Shown: positions 33,645 through 42,597 of the stretch, in pieces
Position numbering within the stretch: the first letter of the stretch is position 1
Layout of the letters: each line of letters begins with the position of its first letter
NCBI GenBank assembly: GCA_020432165.1
Contig: JAGQGU010000018.1
Location: 1-53,580, forward strand
DNA from: Thermomicrobiales bacterium
GTDB taxonomy: Bacteria; Chloroflexota; Chloroflexia; Thermomicrobiales; UBA6265
DNA length: 53,580 nt
Reading direction: 5' to 3'
Program-made: the position numbers and the translations under genes
The notes under the pieces: model-generated
Told to the model about the DNA's origin: nothing
The model's database searches: none
The model's input: the letters and a program-made list of their open reading frames with translations, nothing else

Positions 33645-34400
33645 ATGAATAGCAAACCGGAAGTGGTGAGTCATCGCGGTGCCCGGTTTGAGATGCCGGA
33701 GAATACCATCGAAGGCTTCCAGTATGCGCTGGCACTGGGGATGACGAGTGTCGAGTTTGATGTCCATATAACTGCCGATGACACATTGGTGGTGATTCAT
33801 GATGCCACGGTCGATCGCACCACCAACGGCAGCGGTGCCGTGAACGAGATGACGCTGGAGGAGATTCAGCAACTGGATGCGCGTTCCATACATCAACTCT
33901 TTCCGTATCCGGTGAGCATACCGACGCTGCGCGAAGTGATAAACACGCTCTCCGAGATGAAGCATCTGGAGATCGAGATCAAACGCGATTCCCCAGAGAA
34001 TATGCAGAAGGTGGTCACCGGAATCCTGACAACGCTGGAATACCTTGGTCGGCGCGGGGGAGTCACACTCACCTCATTCGAACCACTGGCTCTGGAGATG
34101 GCTATGCATGCCAGCCCGGATACGCCACGCGGTCTGATCGGCGACTGGTCGCAGCCGGAAATGTTCATGGAGGCCACGCGGTTGCAGGTGAGTCGCGCCT
34201 GCATGCGGCAAACAACCGCGACCCCGGAACTGGTGGCAGCCGCCAAAGTCGCCGGGTATTACACGGTCGGCTGGCCATGCAACGATGAGGATGCCGTGCG
34301 CAAGGTACTGGCCTGCGGATTCGATGCTGTCTGCACCGATGCCCCAAGCGTATTCGGACCGTTGCTGGGTCGAGAGGTGAATGACGTAAAGGCGTATTGA
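33645..34400 (+). CDS. Glycerophosphodiester phosphodiesterase family protein
   Basis: A TIM-barrel phosphodiesterase of 251 residues with the full GDPD pattern: SHRGARFEMPENTIEGF, VEFDVHITADDTLVVIHDAT and VDRTTNGSG. The first His, the Glu-Asp metal pair and the second His are all intact. It splits glycerophosphodiesters to sn-glycerol 3-phosphate and an alcohol. No signal peptide, so it acts in the cytoplasm. The later conserved Glu-Lys pair is in LEIEIKRD and the end TVGWPCNDEDAVRK is family-typical. GGGAGGTG ribosome site upstream of the ATG. Confidence 0.93.
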   Translation: MNSKPEVVSHRGARFEMPENTIEGFQYALALGMTSVEFDVHITADDTLVVIHDATVDRTTNGSGAVNEMTLEEIQQLDARSIHQLFPYPVSIPTLREVINTLSEMKHLEIEIKRDSPENMQKVVTGILTTLEYLGRRGGVTLTSFEPLALEMAMHASPDTPRGLIGDWSQPEMFMEATRLQVSRACMRQTTATPELVAAAKVAGYYTVGWPCNDEDAVRKVLACGFDAVCTDAPSVFGPLLGREVNDVKAY

Positions 34401-34451
34401 TAGGCCGCCGACAATATGCACGACGATGGTCGACCCCCATGGCGTCGACAC

Positions 34452-34490
34452 GGGAGGATACCTTCGCTCTGCTCAGGATCCTCCCCTACG
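34452..34490. repeat. Palindrome unit with CTACG flank
   Basis: GGGAGGAT (34452-34459) and ATCCTCCC (34478-34485) around 18 bases, ending in CTACG. It has the same design as the GGGCGGAT...ATCCGCCC units elsewhere but with one base pair changed on both sides. Confidence 0.6.
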
Positions 34491-34522
34491 TGGGTCAGAG
34501 CAGCACAACGTCATGACGCCAG

Positions 34523-35956
34523 TTACTGCCGGTCGATCATGCGGGTAGCGATGGCGCGGGCGGTATCGACATCATCGGACGCGAGTTCACCATCGATCAC
34601 CAGTTCACGCAAGTGATCCTTGATCTCGGCAATCCAGCGACCCGGCGGCCGATCGAACATCTGCATTAGAGCGGTCCCATCCAACGGACTCTGCAGTTCG
34701 TCGAGAGCCTGTTCGGCTTCCAGGCGGGCAATATGCGCGCGCAGTTGCTCAACCCGCTCCCGGGCGATCCGCTGCTTGTGCGCCTTGCCGCTGGTGACAT
34801 CGGCGGCAGCCAAATCGACCAGGTCGGTCAGGGTATCACCAGCCTCAAGTGCCAACCTGCGCACGGCAGAATCGGTCCAGGTTGCGGCATCGTAGACACC
34901 AGGGCGCTGATGCAACTCGACCAATCGGCTCACATGCTTTTCGGTGCGCTTGTCCGCTTTCAGATTGCGCAAGAGACGTCCGGCCAAACGCGCACCAGCG
35001 AGTTCGTGGCCATAGAAGTGCACTTCACCACGATCATCTACCGAGCGCGTAAGCGGCTTGGCGGCATCGTGCAGGAGCGCTGCCCAGCGCACTGTCGCAC
35101 GCGGCACACTCTGAGCGACCACCCGCTTCGTATGCTCCCACAGGTCCTTCTCACGATGGATACCTGGTGAAGAAAGCGCTTCATCCGCCAACGGACGCAA
35201 CTCCGGCATGGCCTCCGTGAGGAGCCCGGTATCGAGCAAGACCTGTAATCCCTCGGCCGGATAGCTGCCGACGAGAAGCTTGGTAAGCTCGGCGTAGATG
35301 CGTTCCTTGCTAATGTGCTCCAGCTGCGGGGCCTGGCGAATCATGGCGGCGAAGGTCTCGCCCTCAATCGTGAAACCCAGCTGACTGACAAAGCGCGCGA
35401 CTCGTAATAGTCGTAATGGATCCTCAGCAAAACGATCATCCGCGTTACCGACTGCCCGGAGCGTCGCTATCTCGATATCAGCCCGACCATAGAAGGGATC
35501 AATGATCTCGCCAGTAGCAACATTGATAGCAATGGCATTAACGGTGACATCGCGGCGACTCAAATCGACATCGAGACGGTCGCCAAACTGCACATCCGGA
35601 TGGCGATCTCCCCGGAGATATTGCTCGCTGCGATAGGTGGTGATTTCCACTGGAATGGCGTGATCGCCGACGGGCACAACCACACCGATCGTACCGAACT
35701 GCTCACCGATATCAAAGATACTGGTACCGGGAATACCCTCAGCAATCGCACGCGTTTCCGATGGAAGCGCATTGGTGGTGAAATCAAGATCCGTTGGTTC
35801 CTGACCGAGGAGTAGATCGCGCACCGGTCCGCCGACGAGGAAGAGATCCTTGCCAGCGGCTGCAAAAGCCAGCGACAGCTGGTTCACCAAGGCTCCCTGA
35901 TCGGGACTGAGTTGGATCAGGAGTTGTTTCCCATTTGCAATGGATCGGTGGGACAT
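34523..35956 (-). CDS. CCA-adding/poly(A) polymerase-family nucleotidyltransferase with HD domain
   Basis: A protein of 477 residues. The class II nucleotidyltransferase head has GGPVRDLLLGQEPTDLDFTT (metal-binding DxD), then VEITTYRSEQY and DLSRRDVTVNAIAIN. The RxxxD-like base-selecting neck and body contain FAEDPLRLLRVARFVSQLGF. The C-terminal HD phosphohydrolase part has WAALLHDAAKP and HFYGHELAGARLAGR. It adds or repairs the 3' CCA of tRNAs in the cytoplasm. Its length matches CCA enzymes with HD tails. The ATG at 35956 is preferred because AGAGGTG lies just upstream. It is the third gene of a MarR-membrane protein-CCA cluster on the minus strand. Confidence 0.92.
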   Translation of the reverse strand: MSHRSIANGKQLLIQLSPDQGALVNQLSLAFAAAGKDLFLVGGPVRDLLLGQEPTDLDFTTNALPSETRAIAEGIPGTSIFDIGEQFGTIGVVVPVGDHAIPVEITTYRSEQYLRGDRHPDVQFGDRLDVDLSRRDVTVNAIAINVATGEIIDPFYGRADIEIATLRAVGNADDRFAEDPLRLLRVARFVSQLGFTIEGETFAAMIRQAPQLEHISKERIYAELTKLLVGSYPAEGLQVLLDTGLLTEAMPELRPLADEALSSPGIHREKDLWEHTKRVVAQSVPRATVRWAALLHDAAKPLTRSVDDRGEVHFYGHELAGARLAGRLLRNLKADKRTEKHVSRLVELHQRPGVYDAATWTDSAVRRLALEAGDTLTDLVDLAAADVTSGKAHKQRIARERVEQLRAHIARLEAEQALDELQSPLDGTALMQMFDRPPGRWIAEIKDHLRELVIDGELASDDVDTARAIATRMIDRQ

Positions 35957-35966
35957 AGAACACCTC

Positions 35967-36461
35967 TTACGAATCACGCGCCGATTCGGCAGAAAGTGTA
36001 AACCCTCGCGCCTCCAACTCCGCGATTATGGTCTGGAGATCACTGAATGTGATGGTGTAGCGCCGATCATCGAAGGTCTCGAATCTGAGTCCGGTATTCG
36101 GTACCCCACCAAGCAGGATACCCCTCCGCGATCGCGCGCTCCCCTTGAGACCGGTACCACCGAACTCTCGAAACGGATGGATGGTAACCACCGAGATATC
36201 GTGTACCTCCGGCAGCGGCAGTGTCATCCAATAGAGCGGGAAGAATCCCATTCGGATACGACCCGCTTCGATGCGCAGCCAGTTGTGCATAACCATGAGA
36301 AAGAGCCAGGTGACGATGATAAGCAGACCGCCAACGATGCGATCGGCATCCGACGAGGAATCATCGACCCAGGTAAGGATCAGAATCCCCAGAAAGAGCA
36401 CCGACATGCCGACGAACAACCACTTCTGCTTGCCAGCCCAGGCTGTTTGCCGCCAGGTCAT
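35967..36461 (-). CDS. Membrane protein of unknown function (PH-like)
   Basis: A protein of 164 residues with two hydrophobic N-terminal helices (about 12-30 and 40-60), then a soluble beta-rich part: IRMGFFPLYWMTLPLPEVHD, TIHPFREFGGTGLKGS, LRFETFDDRRYTITFSDLQT. This layout looks like small bacterial PH-domain-like membrane proteins. It overlaps the MarR gene stop by four bases and ends ten bases before the CCA-enzyme start, so the three form one operon. Confidence 0.7.
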   Translation of the reverse strand: MTWRQTAWAGKQKWLFVGMSVLFLGILILTWVDDSSSDADRIVGGLLIIVTWLFLMVMHNWLRIEAGRIRMGFFPLYWMTLPLPEVHDISVVTIHPFREFGGTGLKGSARSRRGILLGGVPNTGLRFETFDDRRYTITFSDLQTIIAELEARGFTLSAESARDS

Positions 36462-36910
36462 GGGGTATCTCGCTCGATGAGGCGGTTGATGAGTCGGGCA
36501 AGCACCACGCGGTCGGCATCGGCAAGTGGTGCAAGAACCGTTTGCGCAGTCTGGTTAAGTTCGGATTGCAGTTGTGGGAGCAGTGCACTCCCCTGCTCGG
36601 TGAGCAGTAGCTGAAATGCGCGTCGATCGGTGGAATCTACCTCACGAGCCAGGAGTCCCTGCTTCTCCAGAGAGTCGACCATCGTGGTGAGTGTACGCCC
36701 GGTGACGCCGAGATCGAGCGCGATATCGACCATGCGGGCGGAGGTGCCATCAGCATGAGCAGCGGCAACAGCGAGCAGGAGGTTCGCACGCGCGTAGCTC
36801 ATGCCAGCCGGGAGGGAGGCTTGTGCAAAGCGGATATTGGCGAAACGCTCGACAAGATGGGCTAGCCATGTGACCGAGGTGGTGAGATCAAGGCTATCGC
36901 GGTCGGTCAT
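36458..36910 (-). CDS. MarR-family transcriptional regulator
   Basis: A protein of 150 residues with a winged helix in the middle: SARMVDIALDLGVTGRTLTT, MVDSLEKQGLLAREVDSTD, RRAFQLLLTEQGSALLPQL. This last segment, with a D-x-R-R wing and a LTxxG following, is diagnostic of MarR. Flanking helices make the dimer interface. Such regulators respond to phenolic or oxidative signals. The ATG at 36910 is chosen; an inverted repeat lies 18 bases upstream. First gene of the three-gene unit with the membrane protein and the CCA enzyme. Confidence 0.9.
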   Translation of the reverse strand: MTDRDSLDLTTSVTWLAHLVERFANIRFAQASLPAGMSYARANLLLAVAAAHADGTSARMVDIALDLGVTGRTLTTMVDSLEKQGLLAREVDSTDRRAFQLLLTEQGSALLPQLQSELNQTAQTVLAPLADADRVVLARLINRLIERDTP

Positions 36911-36928
36911 GACGGACTCCATATCGTG

Positions 36929-36966
36929 AATAAGCGGATCATCCTGTTACGGAGTATCCGCTTATT
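36929..36966. promoter_or_regulatory. Inverted repeat upstream of the MarR gene, probable operator
   Basis: Perfect 11-base arms AATAAGCGGAT and ATCCGCTTATT separated by 16 bases, centred about 37 bases upstream of the regulator's ATG. AT-rich ends and wide arms suggest two half-sites for a MarR dimer or two dimers, consistent with autoregulation. Confidence 0.65.
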
Positions 36967-37001
36967 CTGACATATTGTCAACGATTTGGCGGACCGTGAA
37001 C

Positions 37002-37027
37002 GCCCGCATGTAAAATGCGGGCCTACG
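37002..37027. repeat. Palindrome unit at the 3' end of the mutarotase gene
   Basis: GCCCGCAT (37002-37009), GTAAA, ATGCGGGC (37015-37022), then CTACG. The CTA of the flank is the TAG stop codon of the mutarotase gene on the minus strand, and the stem then follows directly after that stop. It may double as its transcription end. Confidence 0.75.
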
Positions 37028-38126
37028 CGTGCCGGCTGCGATGAGCACCGTGCCCGAACTGGTAAATGGTGGTGCTGGTGAAGGTTTCGCCTGGCCGAAG
37101 AACACTACTGGGGAATTCGGAATGATTCGGGGCATCCGGGAACTGCTGCGTCTCAAAGCAAATGGCATCGGTTTGGCGATAGAGCCGACCGCTGTAGCCG
37201 AGCAATGATCCATCCAGTCCATTACCGGTATAGACCTGCACACCGGGCATGGTGGTAAGCACCTTCATGGTACGGCCACTGACGGGATCGCTGATATCGG
37301 CAGCTTCCGTAAGTTCGTTACTATCGAGCTCGCGACGAATAATGAAATTGTGATCGATACCGCGACCAATGCGTATTTGAGGATCGCCACCATTCCGGAT
37401 AGCATCGCCAACTGCGTGCGCGGATGTGTAGTCGAGCGCCGTTCCCGCGACTGCCGCGATCTCTCCGGTTGGCACCTGATCCTTCCCAGTTGGGGTGAAA
37501 CGATCGGCGTGAATCTGCATGACATGGTCTTCGATGGTGCCGGTCCCTTCACCACCGAGATGAAAATAGGCATGATTGGTGAGGTTATGCACCGTCGGCG
37601 CGGTGGTGGAAGCCGTGTAGTCGAGTCGCAGACCATTCTCCGGGGTCAGGCTGTACGTCACCGTGGCAGTGAACTCACCCGGGAAACCTTCATCACCATC
37701 GGGGCTGATGTGGGTCATCTTCACGCCGGGTCCGAATTCAGTTTCCACCTGTTCCGAGTGCCAAACATAAACATCAAAAGGATTGGCACCACCGTGTGCA
37801 GTAAAGGTGATCTTGTTCGGGGTGAGATTGTAGGTGGTGCCATCCAGCTGGAAACTGCTGCCACCAATACGATTGGCAAAGCGCCCCAGCACCGTGCCGA
37901 AATGTGGATGCTTGTGAAGATACTGGTGCACATTGCTGAAACCAAGCACCACGTTGGCTTCGTTACCCGCAGCATCGGGCACCCACAGTTCCTGAATAGT
38001 CGCGCCATAGTTGAGCAGCGCGACCCGAAGCCCGCCGGGTATGGCGAGTTCGTACCGAATGAGATCCGCACCATTGTGCGTACCAACGTGGCTGGAAGAG
38101 ATAGTGGGTTGATGGGAAGCAGTCAT
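37023..38126 (-). CDS. galM: Aldose 1-epimerase (galactose mutarotase)
   Basis: A protein of 367 residues with the GalM beta-sandwich: GATIQELWVPDAAGNEANVV, HFGTVLGRFANRIGGSSF, the catalytic His of NLTNHAYFHLGGEG, YTGNGLDG, and the catalytic Glu in CFETQQFPDAPNH. It interconverts alpha and beta anomers of galactose or glucose in the cytoplasm. The ATG at 38126 has AAGGAGCC upstream; the open frame continues 85 codons further but with repetitive, non-family sequence. The stop codon lies in a palindrome repeat. It stands alone, without other gal genes. Confidence 0.93.
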   Translation of the reverse strand: MTASHQPTISSSHVGTHNGADLIRYELAIPGGLRVALLNYGATIQELWVPDAAGNEANVVLGFSNVHQYLHKHPHFGTVLGRFANRIGGSSFQLDGTTYNLTPNKITFTAHGGANPFDVYVWHSEQVETEFGPGVKMTHISPDGDEGFPGEFTATVTYSLTPENGLRLDYTASTTAPTVHNLTNHAYFHLGGEGTGTIEDHVMQIHADRFTPTGKDQVPTGEIAAVAGTALDYTSAHAVGDAIRNGGDPQIRIGRGIDHNFIIRRELDSNELTEAADISDPVSGRTMKVLTTMPGVQVYTGNGLDGSLLGYSGRLYRQTDAICFETQQFPDAPNHSEFPSSVLRPGETFTSTTIYQFGHGAHRSRHA

Positions 38127-38190
38127 GATGGGCTCCTTCGATGAGTCGTTCTGGAATGATTGTATCGCTCCGGCCACGGGAATTGGGTGA

Positions 38191-40239
38191 TTAACGACGC
38201 GACCGAGGCCCCGCAGCCATTGCCCAGTGACCATCCGGGCGAAGATCCCGGCTACTATTGCGATGCGGTGGACGTTGCTCGTTCGCCTTGTAGGTAACCA
38301 CGCGCTCCAAAGCCACGCGTTCCCGACGCTTCTCCAGATCGGCCTCAACAAGGAAGTTACTGGGATCACCGGAGCCGCCACCGACGCGATCCTGACTCCA
38401 GCTCATCAGCAGATGCTCGCTGGCGCGCGTCATGGAGACATAGAAGAGCTTACGCTCCGCCTCCAGATGCTCGGCTTCCTGACTTCGTGCGTCCGGGAAG
38501 ACACCCTGATTACAGTGCGGAATGCAGACAATCTGCCACTCCCGGCCTTTGGCACCGTGACAGGTAAGCAGTTCAACGGCCGCACCACCCCTACTCCAAT
38601 GTTGCCGGTGTGGTTCAAGAAGCTTGTCGATATAGGCTGCAAAGGCTTTGGCACTCTCCTGGCGGAAGCGGGCGAGATCTTCCAGCGAACTCAGGCGACT
38701 CGTTTCCCGATCACCCCGATTGCGCTTAAGCTCATTTCCGCCATCCATGTATGTGCGTAATTCCGTATTGAGGAATGGATCCAGCTTGCTGATACGATCG
38801 GCAACGCTCATTTCGCCGATGAGAGCCTGCAATCCATTCGTCAGATCAACGCGTTCACGGTCATGCAGCTGTTGCTGCAGCTCCAGACCAGGGAAAGCGC
38901 GATCATCCAGCAGAGCCAGCCGCACCAACGTCGCTTCACGGCGCTGATCCATCGCCCGGGCGCGACAGAAGATCGTGATAATCTCGCGTCGTACCTCTTC
39001 TTCCGGCACAGCACCCATAGTGAGCGGTGCCACCAGCAAGGCCCGACGGGCGAGGCTCCAGCTAATGCGCAGATCCTCCTTCGCGTCGACCCGATACGGC
39101 GTGCCGGCGCGGATAAGCGCCGCCTGAATCGCGGGCATCTGCGAACGCCGCCGAACAAGAATCGCAGCAGAGCGCTCGCCCTTCTCCAAAAGCACCTTCA
39201 TCCTCCGGGCGATCGCCCGAGTTTCGGCTTCGAGATCGCTTTCGGCAATGATCTGCACTTCTCCCGGGATCTGTTTGGAGGAACGTGGATTTTTGGCGAT
39301 ACGCTGCTCGTTATAGTTGATCAGCGTGCCCGCCCGCTGCAGAATCCGCGGTGGGCACCGGTAGTTGATGGAAAGCTCAAAGCTCTCGAATTCGCGCCCA
39401 AACATCGCTTCCGGTTTGATCAGGAATCCTGCCGTCGCACCGCGAAAACCGTAAATCGCCTGATCGTCGTCACCAGTGATAAGCAGTCTGGCCTTGCCCG
39501 CAATCTGATCGATCAACAGGGCATCGAGGCGATTAATATCCTGAAACTCGTCTACAATGACCTCGTCGAACTGATTCTGCAGCCAATCGAGTGTGGAACT
39601 ATCGGCATTGAGACGAAGGAAGGGGCGCAATTTCTGATCGTCAAAATCGATCCCGTTCCGACTCTCGAGAAAACGCTCGTAAGCGATCATCTCGCCGGAT
39701 ATCTCGCGACCAAACTGGCGATCGGTGAGATCGGCGAGGATAGGATCGTCCTCCAGGTTACGCAGCAGATGATCGCGATGTTTGCTGCACCAACGACTGA
39801 GTTCGTTGCGATCCATCTCGCGGGTATCGAAGGCCTCGTTCTTGATCTTGCTGAGCATCTCCGTGAAGACAGAATGCCCATATTCCTCCGCCAGCTTCTT
39901 CAATGCCGGTGACTGCGGGAAGAAGACATCGCGAACGATACGATTCCGTTCATCACGAAAACGTTCCCGCAGCAACTGATAACCAAAGGCGTTGAGGGTG
40001 CTCACACGTACTGCCTGCGGCGCACCCAATGCCTGAAGTTTGGCGGCAACAGAATCACGCGAGTTCGTATCGAACGTCAGTAGCAGGATCCGCTGGGGTG
40101 CCACACCATCGCGTACACGCGCCAGCACACGATGTGCCAGCGTCTCGGTTTTGCCACTGCCTGCCGGTGCCACCATGCGGATTGCATCGGCCGTGGAATT
40201 GACCACGCGTTGCTGGTATTGATCGAGCACAGGAGACAT
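38191..40239 (-). CDS. UvrD/PcrA-type superfamily 1 DNA helicase
   Basis: A protein of 682 residues with SF1A motifs in order: Walker A APAGSGKTETL (K30), Ia LLLTFDTNSRDSV, Walker B VIVDEFQDI, III ITGDDDQAIYGFRG, IV FELSINYRC, V LLTCHGAKGREW and VI FYVSMTRASEHLL. It unwinds DNA 3' to 5' with ATP. The 2B-domain region is shorter than in PcrA, and a basic C-terminal tail of about 40 residues ends it. It could serve repair, or be a specialised relative of the kind often found in Chloroflexota. It lies next to a gene on the same strand only at long distance. Confidence 0.92.
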   Translation of the reverse strand: MSPVLDQYQQRVVNSTADAIRMVAPAGSGKTETLAHRVLARVRDGVAPQRILLLTFDTNSRDSVAAKLQALGAPQAVRVSTLNAFGYQLLRERFRDERNRIVRDVFFPQSPALKKLAEEYGHSVFTEMLSKIKNEAFDTREMDRNELSRWCSKHRDHLLRNLEDDPILADLTDRQFGREISGEMIAYERFLESRNGIDFDDQKLRPFLRLNADSSTLDWLQNQFDEVIVDEFQDINRLDALLIDQIAGKARLLITGDDDQAIYGFRGATAGFLIKPEAMFGREFESFELSINYRCPPRILQRAGTLINYNEQRIAKNPRSSKQIPGEVQIIAESDLEAETRAIARRMKVLLEKGERSAAILVRRRSQMPAIQAALIRAGTPYRVDAKEDLRISWSLARRALLVAPLTMGAVPEEEVRREIITIFCRARAMDQRREATLVRLALLDDRAFPGLELQQQLHDRERVDLTNGLQALIGEMSVADRISKLDPFLNTELRTYMDGGNELKRNRGDRETSRLSSLEDLARFRQESAKAFAAYIDKLLEPHRQHWSRGGAAVELLTCHGAKGREWQIVCIPHCNQGVFPDARSQEAEHLEAERKLFYVSMTRASEHLLMSWSQDRVGGGSGDPSNFLVEADLEKRRERVALERVVTYKANEQRPPHRNSSRDLRPDGHWAMAAGPRSRR

Positions 40240-40287
40240 AGAGTCATTTTCCCAATAGAGAACAAATGTTCCATATCATAGTAAACC

Positions 40288-40325
40288 AAAACGCGCCCAC
40301 CGATACAGATGACCGGTGGACGCGT
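40288..40325 (-). terminator. Terminator of the cyclophilin gene
   Basis: On the minus strand CGCG-T-CCACCG and CGGTGGGCGCG arms around 11 bases are followed by TTTTGG. It lies about 15 bases past the stop codon. Confidence 0.75.
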
Positions 40326-40339
40326 GATGGATGAAAAGA

Positions 40340-41047
40340 TTACTTCGCGGTGATGGTGATATTCAGAATCGTCATCGTGGCCGCAGGAACGCTCTGCTCG
40401 CCATCCGAGTTGAAGCCCACTGGCACCTCGGAGATGAGTTGCACGACATCCATGCCCTCAACAACCGTGCCAAAGATGGTGTAGTTCTTGCCCAGTTGAC
40501 CAGCGTTGTTCACGGTGTTAATGAAGAACTGGCTGCCGTTGGTGTTGGCGCCGGCATTGGCCATGGCCACTGTGCCCTGCAGATAGTTCATATCACCGCC
40601 CGGCAACTCATCGTTGATCTGATAGCCCGGTCCACCACGGCCGGTCCCGGTAGGATCGCCAGTCTGGATCATGAAATCGCGAATGACACGATGGAAAATG
40701 ACACCATCGTAGTAGTCGTTTGTGGCAAGGCAGACAAAGTTGTTGACGGTGTTGGGGGCGACGTTCGCGTAGAGCTCGATCACAAAGGTGCCACGATTGG
40801 TTTCAATGGTGGCGTAATAGGTCTTGCTGGTATCGATCTTCATCTCCGGTGCACCGGCCCACTGCGGATAGCCAGCAACGGACGAATCGGGCGCATCGCT
40901 CCAGCAATCAAGCGCAGAAACTGGTGTACCAAGATCGGTGGCTGGGGTAGCGGCCGGTGTGGCATCCTGCGCAAGCACACCAAATACGGTGCTGAGCGAG
41001 ATGGTGGCAGCGAGGATGGCCGTGGGGATACGGAACGGTGTCTTCAC
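40340..41047 (-). CDS. Secreted cyclophilin-type peptidyl-prolyl cis-trans isomerase
   Basis: A protein of 235 residues from the GTG at 41047 with GGAGG seven bases upstream; the frame further up has no ribosome site. A signal peptide covers residues about 1-26 (KTPFRIPTAILAATISLS, cut after VLA). The mature part begins with a Thr/Pro-rich linker, then the cyclophilin fold: GTFVIELYANVAPNTVNNFV, the active-site GVIFHRVIRDFMIQTGDP, GYQINDELPGG, GTVAMANAGANTNGSQFFI and NYTIFGTVVEGMDVV. It assists folding of exported proteins. A terminator follows. Confidence 0.93.
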   Translation of the reverse strand: MKTPFRIPTAILAATISLSTVFGVLAQDATPAATPATDLGTPVSALDCWSDAPDSSVAGYPQWAGAPEMKIDTSKTYYATIETNRGTFVIELYANVAPNTVNNFVCLATNDYYDGVIFHRVIRDFMIQTGDPTGTGRGGPGYQINDELPGGDMNYLQGTVAMANAGANTNGSQFFINTVNNAGQLGKNYTIFGTVVEGMDVVQLISEVPVGFNSDGEQSVPAATMTILNITITAK

Positions 41048-41115
41048 AAATAAACCTCCAGTTAGTGCAATCAGCGACGATATTCGCTGCACATGCTGGA
41101 GCAATAGTGCCACAA

Positions 41116-42597
41116 TCAGCCCTGATCTGTGGGAAGCAATGTCATCATGCCACGGCTGGTTGCGGGAGGCAGAGCACTGTACCCAGGGTAACGCGTGCTC
41201 ACCGCATCCCACACATATGGGCGGAAGAGCGGGATAACCGGAACATCACGCCGAACGAGTTGCTCCAGGCGGGTGTAACGACCACGACGAAACGCATCAT
41301 CATCCAGAAGAACTGCCGCTCGTAGCAGCGTATCGATCTCGGCACTAGAGAATCCGCTCCAGTTATCGACGCCGTGAGACGACAACAAAGGCCAAACCAA
41401 CTCATGCGGATCGCGCCACGGTTCGGAGTAACTAACGAGTAAATCGTAGTCACCATTGGCAACGGCATCCGCAAGTTCAGCTCCATCCAGCAAGGTAATG
41501 CTGAGCGAGATGCCACAATTCGCGAACTGATCCTGCAACACTACCGCGGTATTGGCCAGCGTGGCATCAGCATTGTCCGTTAACAGATGCAAGCGAATAT
41601 CGGTCGGCAACCCAAGATCGCGGAACTCCTCGCGCACACTATCAGCGGAGATCGTGGCGAGCCCATCGATTTCCTCAGTCCATCCATCTGGAGGAAAGAG
41701 GGTTGTGGCTATCTCCGCCTGGTTAGCGGTCGCGATGGAGATGAGCGCAGCACGATCAATGGCCCCCGAGAGAATCTGACGCACTCGAGTGTTGTTGAGC
41801 GGTGCCATCTCCATCCGCAACTGCAGGTGACAGAGTCGATTACTGGCGCCGCCAACGAGATAGATCGTCGGCTCGGCGGCAAGCATGGGTACATCCAACA
41901 ACGGCACATTCGGAAGCAGATCAAGTTCGCCAGTGGCCATAGCGGTACTGCGTTGGACATCGTCTGCTATCGCGATCACTTGCAGCTCATCGATATGCGG
42001 TCGCTCGATTTGCCAAAAGAGCGGATTCCGGCCGTAAGGAGCTTGCGCACGCGTAGCGATGCCGCGTTGAAACGGTCCCGTACCAACCCGGTTCACAGAA
42101 ACAGCCATCGACGGGTGGGCCAGGGTGGCCTGAAGCGAGAGGTCCTGCCGATCGCAAACGATCCAAAGCGTGTCGTCGGCGACGTAGGTATCGATGACAT
42201 GCGCCAACCGCCAGGAATCGGGTGATGACTGCAACCGTATAAGTGCCTGCAGGAAATGCTGAGGCGTGACGACCGTGCCATCCTGAGCCAGAGTGCCCAA
42301 CCGGACGCGTAGGCCCAATCGGGTCGTGCTCTCCCCCGAGGCTCTCGTGGCGATCCCAGGGAGAATATCGCCGGAAGAGTTCCAGTAGAAGGGTGAATCA
42401 TGCGTCAGGGAGTTGAGCCACATCGCCTCCATGCTGGAGGGATTCGTCAACGAAGAAACTCCGACCCGCAATGACGGTATGCGGCTGAGCACTGGCGACG
42501 GCGTGGCGACGGGTGTCTGCGCACCTGCCACACCCGTCAGGCCAAGGCCGCCGAGCCCGGTCATAAGAGCCCGGCGGGTAAACCGATAATTAGTCAC
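41116..42597 (-). CDS. ABC substrate-binding protein, family 5, with a Tat-like signal, in the lysJ operon
   Basis: A protein of 493 residues starting at the GTG at 42597, eight bases inside the end of lysJ. The signal has RFTRRALMTGLGGLGLTGVA, a twin-arginine-like opening, cut near GAQTP. The mature protein has the SBP_bac_5 layout (LRVGVSSL, LTHDSPFYWNS, GTGPFQRGIA, NNTRVRQILSGAIDRAALIS, ALPPATSRG) but is shorter and more divergent than DppA. No permease or ATPase is nearby. The position suggests a link with an amino acid or peptide, but the ligand is unknown. An upstream start (TTG/ATG within lysJ) is possible. Confidence 0.8.
   Translation of the reverse strand: MTNYRFTRRALMTGLGGLGLTGVAGAQTPVATPSPVLSRIPSLRVGVSSLTNPSSMEAMWLNSLTHDSPFYWNSSGDILPGIATRASGESTTRLGLRVRLGTLAQDGTVVTPQHFLQALIRLQSSPDSWRLAHVIDTYVADDTLWIVCDRQDLSLQATLAHPSMAVSVNRVGTGPFQRGIATRAQAPYGRNPLFWQIERPHIDELQVIAIADDVQRSTAMATGELDLLPNVPLLDVPMLAAEPTIYLVGGASNRLCHLQLRMEMAPLNNTRVRQILSGAIDRAALISIATANQAEIATTLFPPDGWTEEIDGLATISADSVREEFRDLGLPTDIRLHLLTDNADATLANTAVVLQDQFANCGISLSITLLDGAELADAVANGDYDLLVSYSEPWRDPHELVWPLLSSHGVDNWSGFSSAEIDTLLRAAVLLDDDAFRRGRYTRLEQLVRRDVPVIPLFRPYVWDAVSTRYPGYSALPPATSRGMMTLLPTDQG

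Noticed and set aside
38863-39912. A 349-codon open frame on the plus strand opposite the UvrD-like helicase
   Set aside because: It is the antisense of a clear helicase gene with all SF1 motifs. Its translation is low-complexity and matches no family.
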